Source of the DNA: Baffinella frigidus
Lineage: Eukaryota > Cryptophyceae > Cryptomonadales > Baffinellaceae
Direction of reading: 5' to 3'
Assembly (NCBI GenBank): GCA_026770585.1
Contig: MU646334.1
Location: 395,125-419,957 of the forward strand
Length of the DNA: 24,833 nucleotides
A program made the translations under genes and the position numbers. The notes below the pieces were generated by a model. The model made no database searches. It was not told where the DNA came from and saw only the letters and a list, made by a program, of their open reading frames with translations. Positions 6,401 through 13,000 of the stretch are shown piece by piece. Every line of letters begins with the position of its first letter. Within the stretch, counting starts at the first letter, position 1.

Positions 6401-8727
6401 GCTGTGCGAGGAGCTCGTCGTGCAGCACGCCCGTGTTGTTCATTACGAACACCTGCATGCAGAACCGAGCTGTTAGCGATGCAGGAACGGTCATGGAAGC
6501 TGTGTGTTCTGCACCGAAAAACTGCCATGGAGTGCTATGCGGTCAGCGTGTGGAACCCCCGTGTTGTTCATTACGAACAACTTCGTTCAGGGTTTCGGGT
6601 TTAAGGTTTAGGTTTTAGGGTTTAGGTTTAAGGTTTAGGGTTTAGGGTTTAGGGTGTAGGGTTTAGGGTGTAGGGTGAGGGTTGAGGGGTGAGGGGTGAT
6701 GGGTGAGGTGTGAGGGGTGATGGGTGAGGGGCTGGGGTTTGGGGTTTGGAGCGTGGGTACCGCTAGCGCGCCCGGTTTAGGGTTAAAGGTTTAGGGTTTA
6801 GGGTTTAGGGTGTAGGGTTTAGTGATTAGTGTTTAGTGTTTAGTGTTCAGTGTTGAGTGTTTAGTGTTTAGGGCTTAGGGTTTAAAGCGTTGATTTCGCG
6901 AGCGGTTCGCGCTGCCACCATAGCTGCCATGGTGTGTACATTTAGGCTCTCAGGCCGCACTAGTATTGATGAGTCTCTCGCGCTCGTATTCTCAGACGGA
7001 CCTTCTAGCTCTGCCTCTCTCGGGTTGACCCACTATCCTCAAGTTGACATGCCTGGTGTGCGGTACAAACCAGTCAACTTTGGAGCTCTCTCCCCCTCTC
7101 TCTCTCTCTCAACTCTCTCCCTCTCAGCGAGGGAGAGAGTCTCTCTCGCTCGCTCGATCACTCTCTCTTTCTTCTCTCCCCCCCCCCCTCTCTCTCTCCC
7201 TCGCTCTATCTACCTCTCTCGTAACTCTCGCTCTCAGAGGCGGGGACCTTCTCAATGGCCATGGTGGGCAGCTCGGCGTTAAGGATGCGGCGAAGCGCGT
7301 TGGCAAACGCCACGTCCAGCCCCGACATGTCCATCGTCATCTGCCCACCCATTGCGTCTCCTCAGACCTGGAAAACGCACACCTGTACACGCGTACACGG
7401 TCTTCCCCCTCGTACATATCCCTCAAGTGGCGAGGGGGTCAAAATTGACCCCCGAGAGGTCATAGGACGGTCCTAGGGCCCTACGGGAGGGCGTATAAGT
7501 CTACTCGCCACTTGAGGGATGGGCGTGTGTGCTGTTTAAAAATACATCATACGGTGCCTGCAGTTAACATATACACCATACAGTGTCTGAAGTTAACAAA
7601 TACACCATACGGTGCCTGAAGTTAACAAATACACCATACGGTGCCGCGTTAGCAAACGTCACGTCCAGCCCTGACATGTCCATCGTTATCTGCCAACGAT
7701 ACGGCGCTTTGTCAAGAACCTTGTCGGCGGCTCTCTGAGAGACGGGGCCAACCATTCGTACTTGACCGTCGAGGCATTAGAAGGTTCAGTGATGCAGGAG
7801 AATGATTCAGAAGAAGGACAGTGTGAGAGGGTGAGAACCCACGCAGTCTCCTCAGCGCTGGGGAACGCACAGGGGTGCGGACACCGCGAAACTCCCCCTA
7901 TCAACTTAGTTTTCCTCCACAATCAATTCGAACCAGGAACCAATCTTATCTCAGAAAACGAGTTCTAAAACTCGTTTTCTTAAGTCAATTCCCCTACAAA
8001 TTCGTCAACTTATTCTTGACGCTCCGCCTAAGTTGACAACTTTGTAGAGGAATTGACTTAAGAAAACGAGTTTTAGAACTCGTTTTCTGAGATAAAATCA
8101 CATATATAGATTTACCGACACAGCCGTGGTTTGCCCCTCACACATAGAGGTGTATGTGCTGTTAAAAAATAAACCGTACGTTCCCTGAAGATCATGAGCG
8201 CTGGGGGGGGGGGGGGCTGCACGCTGCGTGTAAGAGCGCGATGGCCCGAGCACCTGAACCCTCGGCCCTCAACCTAGCTCTGCCTCAGTCTATTTATTTG
8301 AGCTCACCAATTTGGTGAGCCCGGGCTCTTTTGCGCACCAAATTTGATGAATGTGTACCGAATTTCAGCATGTCAACTTGAGAATAGTCGGCCAACCCGA
8401 GTCTACGCGTGAGGGTTATTGCTTTTGAAACGCCCCAACGCATTTTTAAAATTTGTACCACAATCACCACTTTTGGAGAAAATTCAAAGAAAAAAATGAG
8501 TTTAGACAATAGACGGCCGTGCCGGAGAAGCACGCGGTCACCTGGATAGACCAGATAGCCCTCCCCTCCCGGGTAGGTGAGACAGAGCTAGAGCACCTAA
8601 ATCCTGTACCCTAAACGAGGAGGGGATCAGCTCACGTCGTCCTCGACGATGGTGAGGATCTTAATCTTGAAGCCATCCTTCCAAGTGTTCATGTCCCAGG
8701 GCATGTCCTCCGGGAACGTCCCCCGGC
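119..8727 (-). CDS. POLR1C: RNA polymerase I/III subunit RPAC1 (split gene, whole span)
   Basis: Spliced minus-strand gene for the alpha-like subunit shared by RNA polymerases I and III, which dimerises with RPAC2 (POLR1D) to nucleate polymerase assembly in the nucleus. Eleven exons with agreeing phases give about 300 codons; the human protein is about 346 residues. In order they show the N-terminal segment ([10 protein letters not shown]), the alpha-type dimerisation motif ([18 protein letters not shown]), [19 protein letters not shown], the insert domain ([24 protein letters not shown]), MHCVKG with [14 protein letters not shown], the cysteine cluster [12 protein letters not shown] (present in plant and fungal RPAC1, lost in human) and [12 protein letters not shown] near the C-terminus. 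Known family facts come from POLR1C/Rpc40; the joins are my inference from splice sites and phase. The initiator Met and final exon are not certain. Most exons have truncated copies nearby. The gene is divergent from the SPAG1-like gene. Confidence 0.93.
661..734. mobile_element. Foldback element, partial copy
   Basis: Carries the AGGTCCTAGGCAGGTCCTAG core, GGGCCCTACGGTAGGGCGTA and the right terminus CCACTTAAGGGAT in the same orientation as the 7418 copy. It is inverted relative to the copy at 32-134, so the two could pair across about 530 bp. The left terminus is missing. Confidence 0.65.
789..872 (-). CDS. POLR1C: POLR1C exon: [12 protein letters not shown]
   Basis: 28 codons, phase 0, acceptor CTCCAG and a GC donor (CAG|GCATCC). 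Reads [18 protein letters not shown] then [10 protein letters not shown], matching the R-V-R-D-H-F-I-F-S-V-E-S-T-G near the C-terminus of RPAC1. Partial copies occur at 1019-1036 (direct) and 1083-1099 (17 nt, inverted). Confidence 0.93.
1019..1099 (-). repeat. Partial copies of the POLR1C KDHFIY exon
   Basis: 1019-1036 repeats the CTTGCGNGCCAGCCG part in the same orientation. 1083-1099 repeats GAAGGACCACTTCATCT on the opposite strand. The flanking GAGAGCGGTGTG...AAGTTGG at 876 recurs at 1110. Confidence 0.7.
1478..1632 (+). repeat. Telomere-like heptamer array (CCCTACA, CCCTTCA, CCCTGCA)
   Basis: About 22 heptamers with variation at positions five and six. One of the few arrays whose sense orientation (TGTAGGG in POLR1C sense) is opposite to the others. 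Confidence 0.9.
1662..1718 (-). CDS. POLR1C: POLR1C exon: CxxCxxC cysteine cluster
   Basis: 19 codons, phase 0, acceptor CTAG, donor GTCCTT. Reads [19 protein letters not shown]. The CTLCRECIR cluster is typical of RPAC1 in plants and fungi and of the ferredoxin-like archaeal Rpo3; the vertebrate protein lacks it. The acceptor side meets a TTTAGGG array (CCCTAAA in sense). Confidence 0.9.
1731..1978 (-). repeat. Telomere-like array, TTTAGGG then TTTCGGG blocks
   Basis: Begins 13 bases upstream (in gene sense) of the POLR1C exon acceptor at 1718. A pure TTTAGGG block changes to TTTGGGG and TTTCGGG blocks. In sense: CCCTAAA and CCCGAAA. Confidence 0.92.
1993..2023 (-). repeat. Donor-side copy of the POLR1C CFDIEDL exon
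   Basis: GCGGGACCCGTTCCAAGACG continues in parallel with the exon's 3' edge and donor at 2181-2212, with a few substitutions. Confidence 0.8.
2069..2165. repeat. Tandem repeat of about 27 bp, four units
   Basis: TTGGATGGGAGGTGCACAAC, TTGATGGGAGGTGCACAACA, TTGATGGGAGGTTCACAACC and TTGATGGGTGGTGCACAACA with short spacers, just downstream (in sense) of the POLR1C CFDIEDL exon. Confidence 0.9.
2187..2255 (-). CDS. POLR1C: POLR1C exon: CFDIEDL segment
   Basis: 23 codons, phase 0, acceptor GCGCAG, donor GTCCCG. Reads [14 protein letters not shown] then SRRAIVSER, matching the CPxGVFDIE segment of fungal and plant RPAC1. A donor-side copy is at 1993-2023. Confidence 0.85.
2594..2998 (-). repeat. 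Three donor-side copies of the POLR1C YRLLP exon
   Basis: The exon's 3' edge CTTGGCGACGAGG recurs at 2596, 2900 (diverged) and 2949, with adjoining GTGTCGGC or GTGTCAGC. The first copy extends about 75 bases into the exon. Confidence 0.85.
3040..3112 (-). CDS. POLR1C: POLR1C exon: YRLLP segment
   Basis: 73 nt: one base finishes Trp, then [20 protein letters not shown] plus LVAK in 24 codons. Acceptor GTGCAG, donor GTACCA. The previous donor and this acceptor are flanked by the same GGTACCG heptamer. Three further donor-side copies lie between 2594 and 2998. Confidence 0.93.
3236..3296 (-). repeat. Donor-side copy of the POLR1C MHCVKG exon
   Basis: About 60 bases match 3612-3672 with few substitutions (ACGGGCGACCACTTGGCGTG shared region). 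The copy is cut where the sequence becomes a CT run. Confidence 0.92.
3297..3600. repeat. CT/CG microsatellite
   Basis: About 300 bases of CT dinucleotides with CG blocks, between the full POLR1C exon at 3616 and its truncated copy at 3236. Long open frames here are compositional artefacts. Confidence 0.95.
3616..3701 (-). CDS. POLR1C: POLR1C exon: MHCVKG...KWSPVATA
   Basis: 86 nt: 28 codons plus two bases, acceptor CTTGCAG, donor GTACCG. Reads [18 protein letters not shown] then [11 protein letters not shown], near-identical in pattern to MHCVKGxGKDHAKFSPVATA of RPAC1. The split Trp codon is completed by the next exon. The flanking intron carries a CT/CG microsatellite, then a second truncated copy of this exon. 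Confidence 0.95.
3905..4080 (+). repeat. Dispersed palindromic repeat family, copy 1
   Basis: Contains AGCTCTGTCCCAGTC, TCACCAATGTGGTGA, CACGTCAACTTACGCATAGT and GAGCCAAACCGAG. The same ordered blocks recur at 8270-8415, 12437-12560 and, partly, 4225-4310 and 12103-12155; reversed at 7003-7085, 12280-12360 and 17228-17335. Non-coding; probably a non-autonomous transposon remnant. Confidence 0.6.
4191..4400 (-). repeat. Two donor-side copies of the POLR1C LRPGQ exon
   Basis: The stretch CCGGGCGAAGGCGAG...GAATGTCGGAGTGGACAGG occurs at 4499 (exon), 4340 and 4197. The middle copy is nearly identical, including the GGGGCGGTCCGACGCGAAA interior. Confidence 0.92.
4401..4490. repeat. Tandem repeat, 3 x 30 bp
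   Basis: Units at 4401, 4431 and 4461 (ACGCTATCCGCGGTTAATGG, then GGGCACTACA); the first two are identical. It fills the gap between two copies of the same exon edge. Confidence 0.95.
4493..4609 (-). CDS. POLR1C: POLR1C exon: WLPFG and LRPGQ insert domain
   Basis: 39 codons, phase 0, acceptor GCGCAG and donor GTTCGT. Reads [14 protein letters not shown], then [16 protein letters not shown], matching the family's W-x-P-x-G-x-Q ... D-I-L-I-A-x-L-R-P-G-Q block. Donor-side copies are at 4332-4400 and 4191-4237, and a diverged acceptor-side copy is near 4903-4930. Confidence 0.93.
4676..4819. repeat. Inverted repeat in POLR1C intron
   Basis: Arms 4676-4706 and 4789-4819 (31 bases, starting ATCCACCAACCCTCAC) pair with a few mismatches around an 82-base centre containing GGGTCAGATCTGGCCCC. 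MITE-like; no target duplication identified. Confidence 0.7.
5157..5525 (-). repeat. Telomere-like array interrupted by a small exon
   Basis: TTTAGGG units at 5157-5202, the POLR1C VKC exon at 5205-5261, then TTTATGG and a long near-perfect TTTAGGG tract to about 5490. The array abuts the exon's GT donor within four bases. Confidence 0.92.
5205..5261 (-). CDS. POLR1C: POLR1C small exon: VKC segment
   Basis: 19 codons, phase 0, acceptor ACACAG and donor GTAAAC. Reads [19 protein letters not shown], aligning with the V-R-C-x-R-N-P segment after the FxLQ strand. Two telomere-like arrays flank it. A short donor-side copy lies at 5044-5060. Confidence 0.85.
5821..5885 (-). CDS. POLR1C: POLR1C exon ending FKLQ, with GC donor
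   Basis: 65 nt: two bases finish the previous codon, then [21 protein letters not shown] in 21 codons. Corresponds to the strand before the conserved V-(R/K)-C. The 5' splice site is CAG|GCACGC, a GC donor; no GT at the junction preserves the FKLQ-VKC join. Confidence 0.85.
5889..6066 (-). repeat. Telomere-like array in POLR1C intron
   Basis: Mixed TTTGGGG, TTTAGGG and TGTAGGG units; in gene sense C-rich. It ends four bases from the acceptor at 5886-5887. Confidence 0.88.
6065..6128 (-). repeat. Donor-side copy of the POLR1C LGLIP exon
   Basis: Parallels 6331-6395 (GGCCAGTCGAACTTTTC and the GGTTGATTTTGATCGG region) with about ten changes; also keeps the intron start. Confidence 0.88.
6267..6322. 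repeat. 31-bp tandem repeat
   Basis: GTTTAGATGGACTATTTGAG, then TCAC, occurs twice in succession in the intron between an exon and its donor-side copy. Confidence 0.85.
6344..6452 (-). CDS. POLR1C: POLR1C exon: [13 protein letters not shown] motif
   Basis: 109 nt from acceptor GCATGCAG to donor GTCTGC; 36 codons plus one base. Contains [20 protein letters not shown] then [16 protein letters not shown], matching the NNTSxxxDExLAHRxGLxP block of RPAC1. A donor-side copy lies at 6065-6128 and an acceptor-side fragment at 6556-6581. Confidence 0.95.
6556..6581 (-). repeat. Acceptor-side fragment of the POLR1C LGLIP exon
   Basis: CCCCGTGTTGTTCATTACGA, then ACAA, repeats the exon's 5' edge at 6430-6452. 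Confidence 0.75.
6589..6885 (-). repeat. Telomere-like array in POLR1C intron
   Basis: TTTAGGG blocks, a GGTGAGGGGTGATG variant block at 6675-6730, then TTTAGGG and TTTAGTG blocks. C/A-rich in the sense of POLR1C. Confidence 0.88.
7003..7085 (-). repeat. Dispersed palindromic repeat family, reversed copy
   Basis: TCGGGTTGACCCACTATCCT, CAAGTTGACATGCCTGG, then GTACAAACCAGTCAACTTTG is the reverse-complement order of the blocks seen at 8270-8415. Confidence 0.55.
7085..7220. repeat. CT-rich microsatellite
   Basis: Imperfect CT repeats with a C run, in the POLR1C intron beside the FANALRRIL exon. Confidence 0.9.
7248..7340 (-). CDS. POLR1C: POLR1C exon: alpha-like dimerisation motif
   Basis: 31 codons, phase 0 at both ends, from acceptor GGGCAG to donor GTCCCC. 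Reads [20 protein letters not shown] followed by [11 protein letters not shown], the diagnostic N-terminal motif of alpha/RPAC1/RPB3 subunits that forms the dimer interface. An acceptor-side copy of this exon lies at 7646-7693. Confidence 0.95.
7418..7520. mobile_element. Foldback (MITE-like) element, reference copy
   Basis: 103-bp element with 17-bp perfect terminal inverted repeats (ATCCCTCAAGTGGCGAG and its complement). Inside are two smaller palindromes, GGGGTCAAAATTGACCCC and one around GGGCCCTACGG. No coding capacity and no clear target-site duplication. Lies in the intron between the POLR1C exons at 7248 and 8636. Confidence 0.75.
7549..7645. repeat. Tandem repeat of about 29 bp, four units
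   Basis: Units of the type AAGTTAACAAATACACCATA followed by CGGTGCCTG. The array joins directly to an acceptor-side copy of the POLR1C exon at 7646. Confidence 0.9.
7646..7693 (-). repeat. Acceptor-side copy of the POLR1[10 protein letters not shown] exon
   Basis: AGCAAACGTCACGTCCAGCC, then CTGACATGTCCATCGTTATC and TGCC match 7300-7344, acceptor included, with about five changes. Confidence 0.9.
7946..8095. repeat. Long hairpin with 67-bp arms
   Basis: Arms 7946-8012 and 8029-8095 are complementary with about three mismatches, with a 16-base loop. Each arm contains its own palindrome (AAAACGAGTTCTAAAACTCG and so on), so a cruciform with side stems is possible. No coding capacity; probably a foldback element in a POLR1C intron. 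Confidence 0.85.
8270..8415 (+). repeat. Dispersed palindromic repeat family, copy 2
   Basis: The most complete copy: AGCTCTGCCTCAGTCTATTT, the hairpin GCTCACCAATTTGGTGAGC, GTGTACCGAATTT, and the end CATGTCAACTTGAGAATAGT followed by CGGCCAACCCGAG. Confidence 0.6.
8636..8727 (-). CDS. POLR1C: POLR1C exon: N-terminal region
   Basis: Acceptor CAG just above 8727 and donor GTGAGC below 8636. Two bases complete a split codon, then 30 codons read [24 protein letters not shown], ending in VEDD. This matches the family pattern T-x-FP...W...F...F-x-V before the MDM/LDM strand. The upstream exon with the initiator Met was not found. A Met in a good context (ACCATGG) lies at 9238 on this strand, but its phase does not join directly. 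Confidence 0.85.
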
Positions 8728-9999
8728 CTGCTCACCACCGCCGCCGCGTTCACGCACGCCCGTGGCAGGGGAACAGAGAGCTGTCCCTCTTGACGCGTCC
8801 CCCGCCGGGTGCCTCGCGGAAAGGGAAAGGGCATATAGGAGAGGTCCAGAGTAAAGGAGATCGTCCCGCAGCGAGACGCTTGGGATTATTTGCACTGCTC
8901 CTCGACCAAGGTCCCCAGCGAGGGGGTCGTTGCAGGCGTAAGAGCGGGGTGGTCGCGCACGAGTGCCAAGTAGCGAGGCCTCGCGGGGCCGAGGTCCCGG
9001 CTTGGCTCGGGCGGGGGGCGTACTGTAGGTGGTGGTGTGGGTCGGAGACGCTCCATGGCAGGTGGCGTACTCCTTGATAAACCTGCCCCGTGCCAAACCG
9101 CAGTCAATACGCACGGCCCCACACATACTGAGATTGCATACACCACGATTGCACGGCCCAGGCCTCTACAGCATCCCCTCGTTCTATGCGGTCCCACCCC
9201 CCGGGACCGGGACCATACTTGAGGTTCGCGTTCGCCATGGTTCACTGATTGGACACTTCAGTGAGCGCAGCGAGAGAGGGGAGCTCTGACGATCCAGCCC
9301 ACCGCTGAGCACGTGAAATTCAATTCAAACCAAATTGATTTGTCAACTTTTGAAAGTGGACGATTCAAGTTTGATCAAACTTGCATCGTTCAAACCGCTC
9401 GCAAACCGCGTGCTCGTTCGTGGCAAAGCGCTTCCTTCTCTCACAACACCCCTTAACAGCGCGAACAGAGAAGCAGCAGAGAACTTGGTGTGCAGTTTCC
9501 TCACGATGCCGGCGCCAGCTGACTTCACGGCACACTCGCTCCAAAGTGAACTATTGCCAAGCGGGATGGGCGTCAGAGAGCTCGACAACATGCTCAAGGC
9601 GGTGGGCTGCCCAAGACCCCCCACCCCTTCTACCCCAGACACACCTCGAAGGTCGCCGGCGTTCGTCTCGTTGGCGGCGCTGGGTTGTCTTGCTGTGAGA
9701 GTGATGTGGAACGATTCACATTTCAAAATTGAGAGTTCGCAAGTTGGAAGTCCTTGGGGTGCGCTGTGGTTTCAATGTTGGGAGTTGGGTCGGGCATCAC
9801 TGAGAGCATCCATGCCCGTGGCGATGTTCTACCGGTGTAAGCGTACCCCAACATGAAGGCCAGAGGATCTGACGTCCGCTTGCGTTTCTCCCGCGCTTAA
9901 AAACTGCCCATCCTGACGAAGGGACTCACGGCACCCGCCGGCTGAGCGGGCGCGAGCATGGTGCAGCGCAGGCCCTGACGTTCTGGCGTGTGTGTGCAG
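8728..9999. promoter_or_regulatory. Putative divergent promoter region between POLR1C and SPAG1
   Basis: No exon of either gene could be confirmed here and no telomere-like array occurs. POLR1C's first exon must lie here: a Met in ACCATGG context is at 9238 (minus), another at 9055 (minus). Open frames exist on both strands (for example 9335-9856 plus, 173 codons) but none shows a recognised family. The core-promoter location is inference from the divergent layout. Confidence 0.4.
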
Positions 10000-10047
10000 T
10001 CCGAAATGGAAGAGGTCATGGTCGAGGAGCGGCGCAAGGAGCGCCTG
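10000..10047 (+). CDS. SPAG1: SPAG1 N-terminal exon (possible start)
   Basis: Acceptor TGTGTGCAG and donor GTGACC; 16 codons, phase 0, reading SEMEEVMVEERRKERL. Charged and joins in phase to the next exon. The Met at 10006 could be the start if CAG is not an acceptor. The region across its donor is repeated about 100 bp downstream (10136-10250), as for other exons of this gene, which supports it being a real exon. Family identity cannot be told from this piece. Confidence 0.55.
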
Positions 10048-13000
10048 GTGACCTGCTGTCCACACCCCAAGTTCCAACACCCTTTGTACCTTGCATTGCG
10101 CAGTTTTCTCTCCCTCTTGCCCTCAAAGTCCCGCCAGGCGCTCTGGGTGACCATCACTCCCCACCCCAAGTTCCACACCCCTTTGTACGGTTCAGCGTGG
10201 AGCCCTTGCGCAGTTTTTCTCTCCCTCTCTGCCTCTTTCCCTCGAAGTACCCTCACACCGCCTCAAAGTCGCGGCAACAGCTTGTCAGAAACAATGCTCC
10301 CGCCTCTCGCTGCTGCCTCAACCCCCCGCCCTGATCCCGCAACCCTCCGCCATCCGCGCGCGTGAAAGATGTCACCCGCACCCTCCAGCGTGAACGATCT
10401 TCCCCCTCATCCTCACAGAAGCCCCAGCCCGCTTCCCTCTCCGCCTCGCCCCGCTGACCCACCCCCCGCCCTCGGCCATCAACTCGCGGCCATCCCCACA
10501 GATGCATCAACTCTCTGCCACCCCCATATCAACTCTGTGCTATCCCCACAGATGTTCCCCCCGCTCCCTCACCGAAGCCCCCGCCCTCGCGCAACCCTAA
10601 ACCTCAAACCGTACGGCAGGCTGGGGAGATCTTCGATGACCGAAAGACGGGGTCAGACGAGCCTCTCGTCCTGCCCCGTTGCCCTCACGGAAGCCTCGCC
10701 CGCATCCCTTCACCCCCGCAACACCACCCCCCTCTCTGACTCACACACGCACACCAGGCTGGGGAGATCTTCGATGACCAAAAGGCGGGGTCGGACGAGC
10801 CGAGCCTCTCGGACTTTCTCGCGGACATCAACGACAAGGACGCACAGCTCCGTCTCGCGGGGCAGGTACCACCATCCCTCCAGAGTGGGAGCAAATCTTC
10901 TGTTCGAGTCCCTTGATTTATACCAGAGGTCGTCGGAATCCGACGACTGTCAGTACAAATCAAGGGGATAACAAACGGCGATTTGCTCCAGCGGGGCAGG
11001 TCTCGTCCCACCTCCAACAGTGGACCGTTCTAGAGGGTCACGTTCGGCGGCGCGTCCTAGATTAGAACCGCAGCGTCGTTGTTAGTACCGGAGTATTTGC
11101 CATGGGTTTGTTGTGGCGTCCGTTTATAGACCTCTCGGACTTTCTCGCGGACATCAACGACAAGGACGTCTCGCTTCCCAGATACGACGAGGGGCTAGGG
11201 GTTCCGGAGACAGTAGGTTCCGGCGTGGGTTCCGGAGACTGATCTCCTCTCGCACCTCCAAGCACTGAACCCTGAACCCTGAACCCTAGCCTCCCACACT
11301 CCAACGCTAGGTCCAGCGCGTCGTCACCCCGGTTCGTCCCACCTCTCCCCCTGGCGCCATACCGCGGTCGTGTAAACTTATTACCATACCGCGGTCGTGT
11401 AAACTTGATAAATGCCAACTTAATCACCCTCGCCTGTCACCCAGGTCGAGCGCGTGGTCCCAGGGAGCAAGATTGCGCACGGGGTTCCGGAGACAGATCT
11501 CCACCAGCCACCAGAAGTGAACCAAAGCAAAAGTTGATTTCCCCTGCAGACTCAACCCTGAGGGTTTAGTCTGCAGGGGAAACCAACTTTTGCAATTCTT
11601 CGATGTGGTTCTCTTCTGGTGGTTGGTGGCTCCTCTCGCACCTCCAAGCACTGAACCCTAAACCCTAGCCTCCTCACCCCTCCCAAACTCCAAAACCCAA
11701 GGTCGAGCGCGTCGTCCCTGGGAGCCAGAAGAATCTCCTCTCGCACCTCCAAGCACTGACCAGTTTGACCAGTTTGACAGTTTGAACCCTAAACCCTAGC
11801 GTCCCGCACTCCAAACCCAGGTCGAGCGCGTGGTGCCCGGGAGCCAGAAGAATCTCCTCTCGCACCTCCAAGCACTGACCAGTTTGACCAGTTTGACAGT
11901 TTGAACCCTAAACCCTAGCGTCCCGCACTCCAACCCCAGGTCGAGCGCGTGGTCCCAGGGAGCAAGATGCCGCCCGTGCGCAACGCGCGCCCCGTGCGGA
12001 ATATCCAGACAGGCAAGAGCCGGGTCGAGGAGGCCAAGGAGGCGGCGAAGTTGGCCAAGGAGGGGAAGGTGCGCGCCGTGCTCCCGTGCGCTCGGGGTGA
12101 AAGGGGTTTAAGCTCTGTCCTAGTCTTTGTGGGCTCACCAGTCTGGTGAGCCCGGGATGTTGTGGAAGGTTCAGACAGGCAAGAGCCGGGTCGAGGAGGC
12201 ACGGAGGCGAAGGAAGCGCGCCTGGGGAAGGAGGGGAAGGTGTGCCGTCCTCCTGTGCGCTCTGGAGGGGGGGATGGCTCTGCCCAGTTGGGTTGGCTGA
12301 CTATTGCTGAGTTGACATGCTTGAGTGCTGGTGCAAATTCGTCAACTTTGGAGCGGGGAAGAGCCTGGGTTCACCAAATTGTTGGGGTAGGAGGGGGAGG
12401 TGCGACGTGCTCCCGTGCGCTCGGGTGGAACGGGTTCGAGCTCTGTCTCAGTCTATTTGGGCTCACCAATTTGGAGAGCGGGCTGGTGTCGGTGCCAACG
12501 GTGCCAGATTTGTACCGCACACACTGCGTGTTAACTTGAGAAAAGTCGGTCAATCCGAGTGAGCTAGGGATTCGAGCGCCGTGCTGCGGCGTTGCCGCAA
12601 CCCTGCGTGGTGCGGGACGCCTGAGCTACATTTGAGTTTCCTACCACCCTGGAGGGGACTTGCGGCCAATCCCGAATAACCCTTTATCGAAAAAGTTGAC
12701 AGGATTTGTACCACTAAAATACTTGTAAGACCGTTTTGTACCAGATCCATTCATCACGGGGGACTGAGGGCTCAGTCCTTTTCAAGGGGAGTTGACTTAA
12801 GAATGCTCAAAATACCCCCACCCTGCCTCCAGGGTGGATTAATTAATTAATTAATTCATTGATGCCATTATGTCAGTATCTAAGTTATGAGCCTCAAGTG
12901 TGTCCAACTCAGATTCCCCCAAAGTACTGTTGGCGTTCCTTGCGGTGCAGTGCGGAAGTGGTCAACCATAGCCAAATGTGGTTAGCCGTAGTTGAAAGTG

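Noticed and set aside
9335-9856. 173-codon plus-strand ORF as a gene or as the SPAG1 N-terminus
   Set aside because: No resemblance to SPAG1's N-terminal region and no recognised motif; a GT donor near 9835 does not keep the SPAG1 frame.
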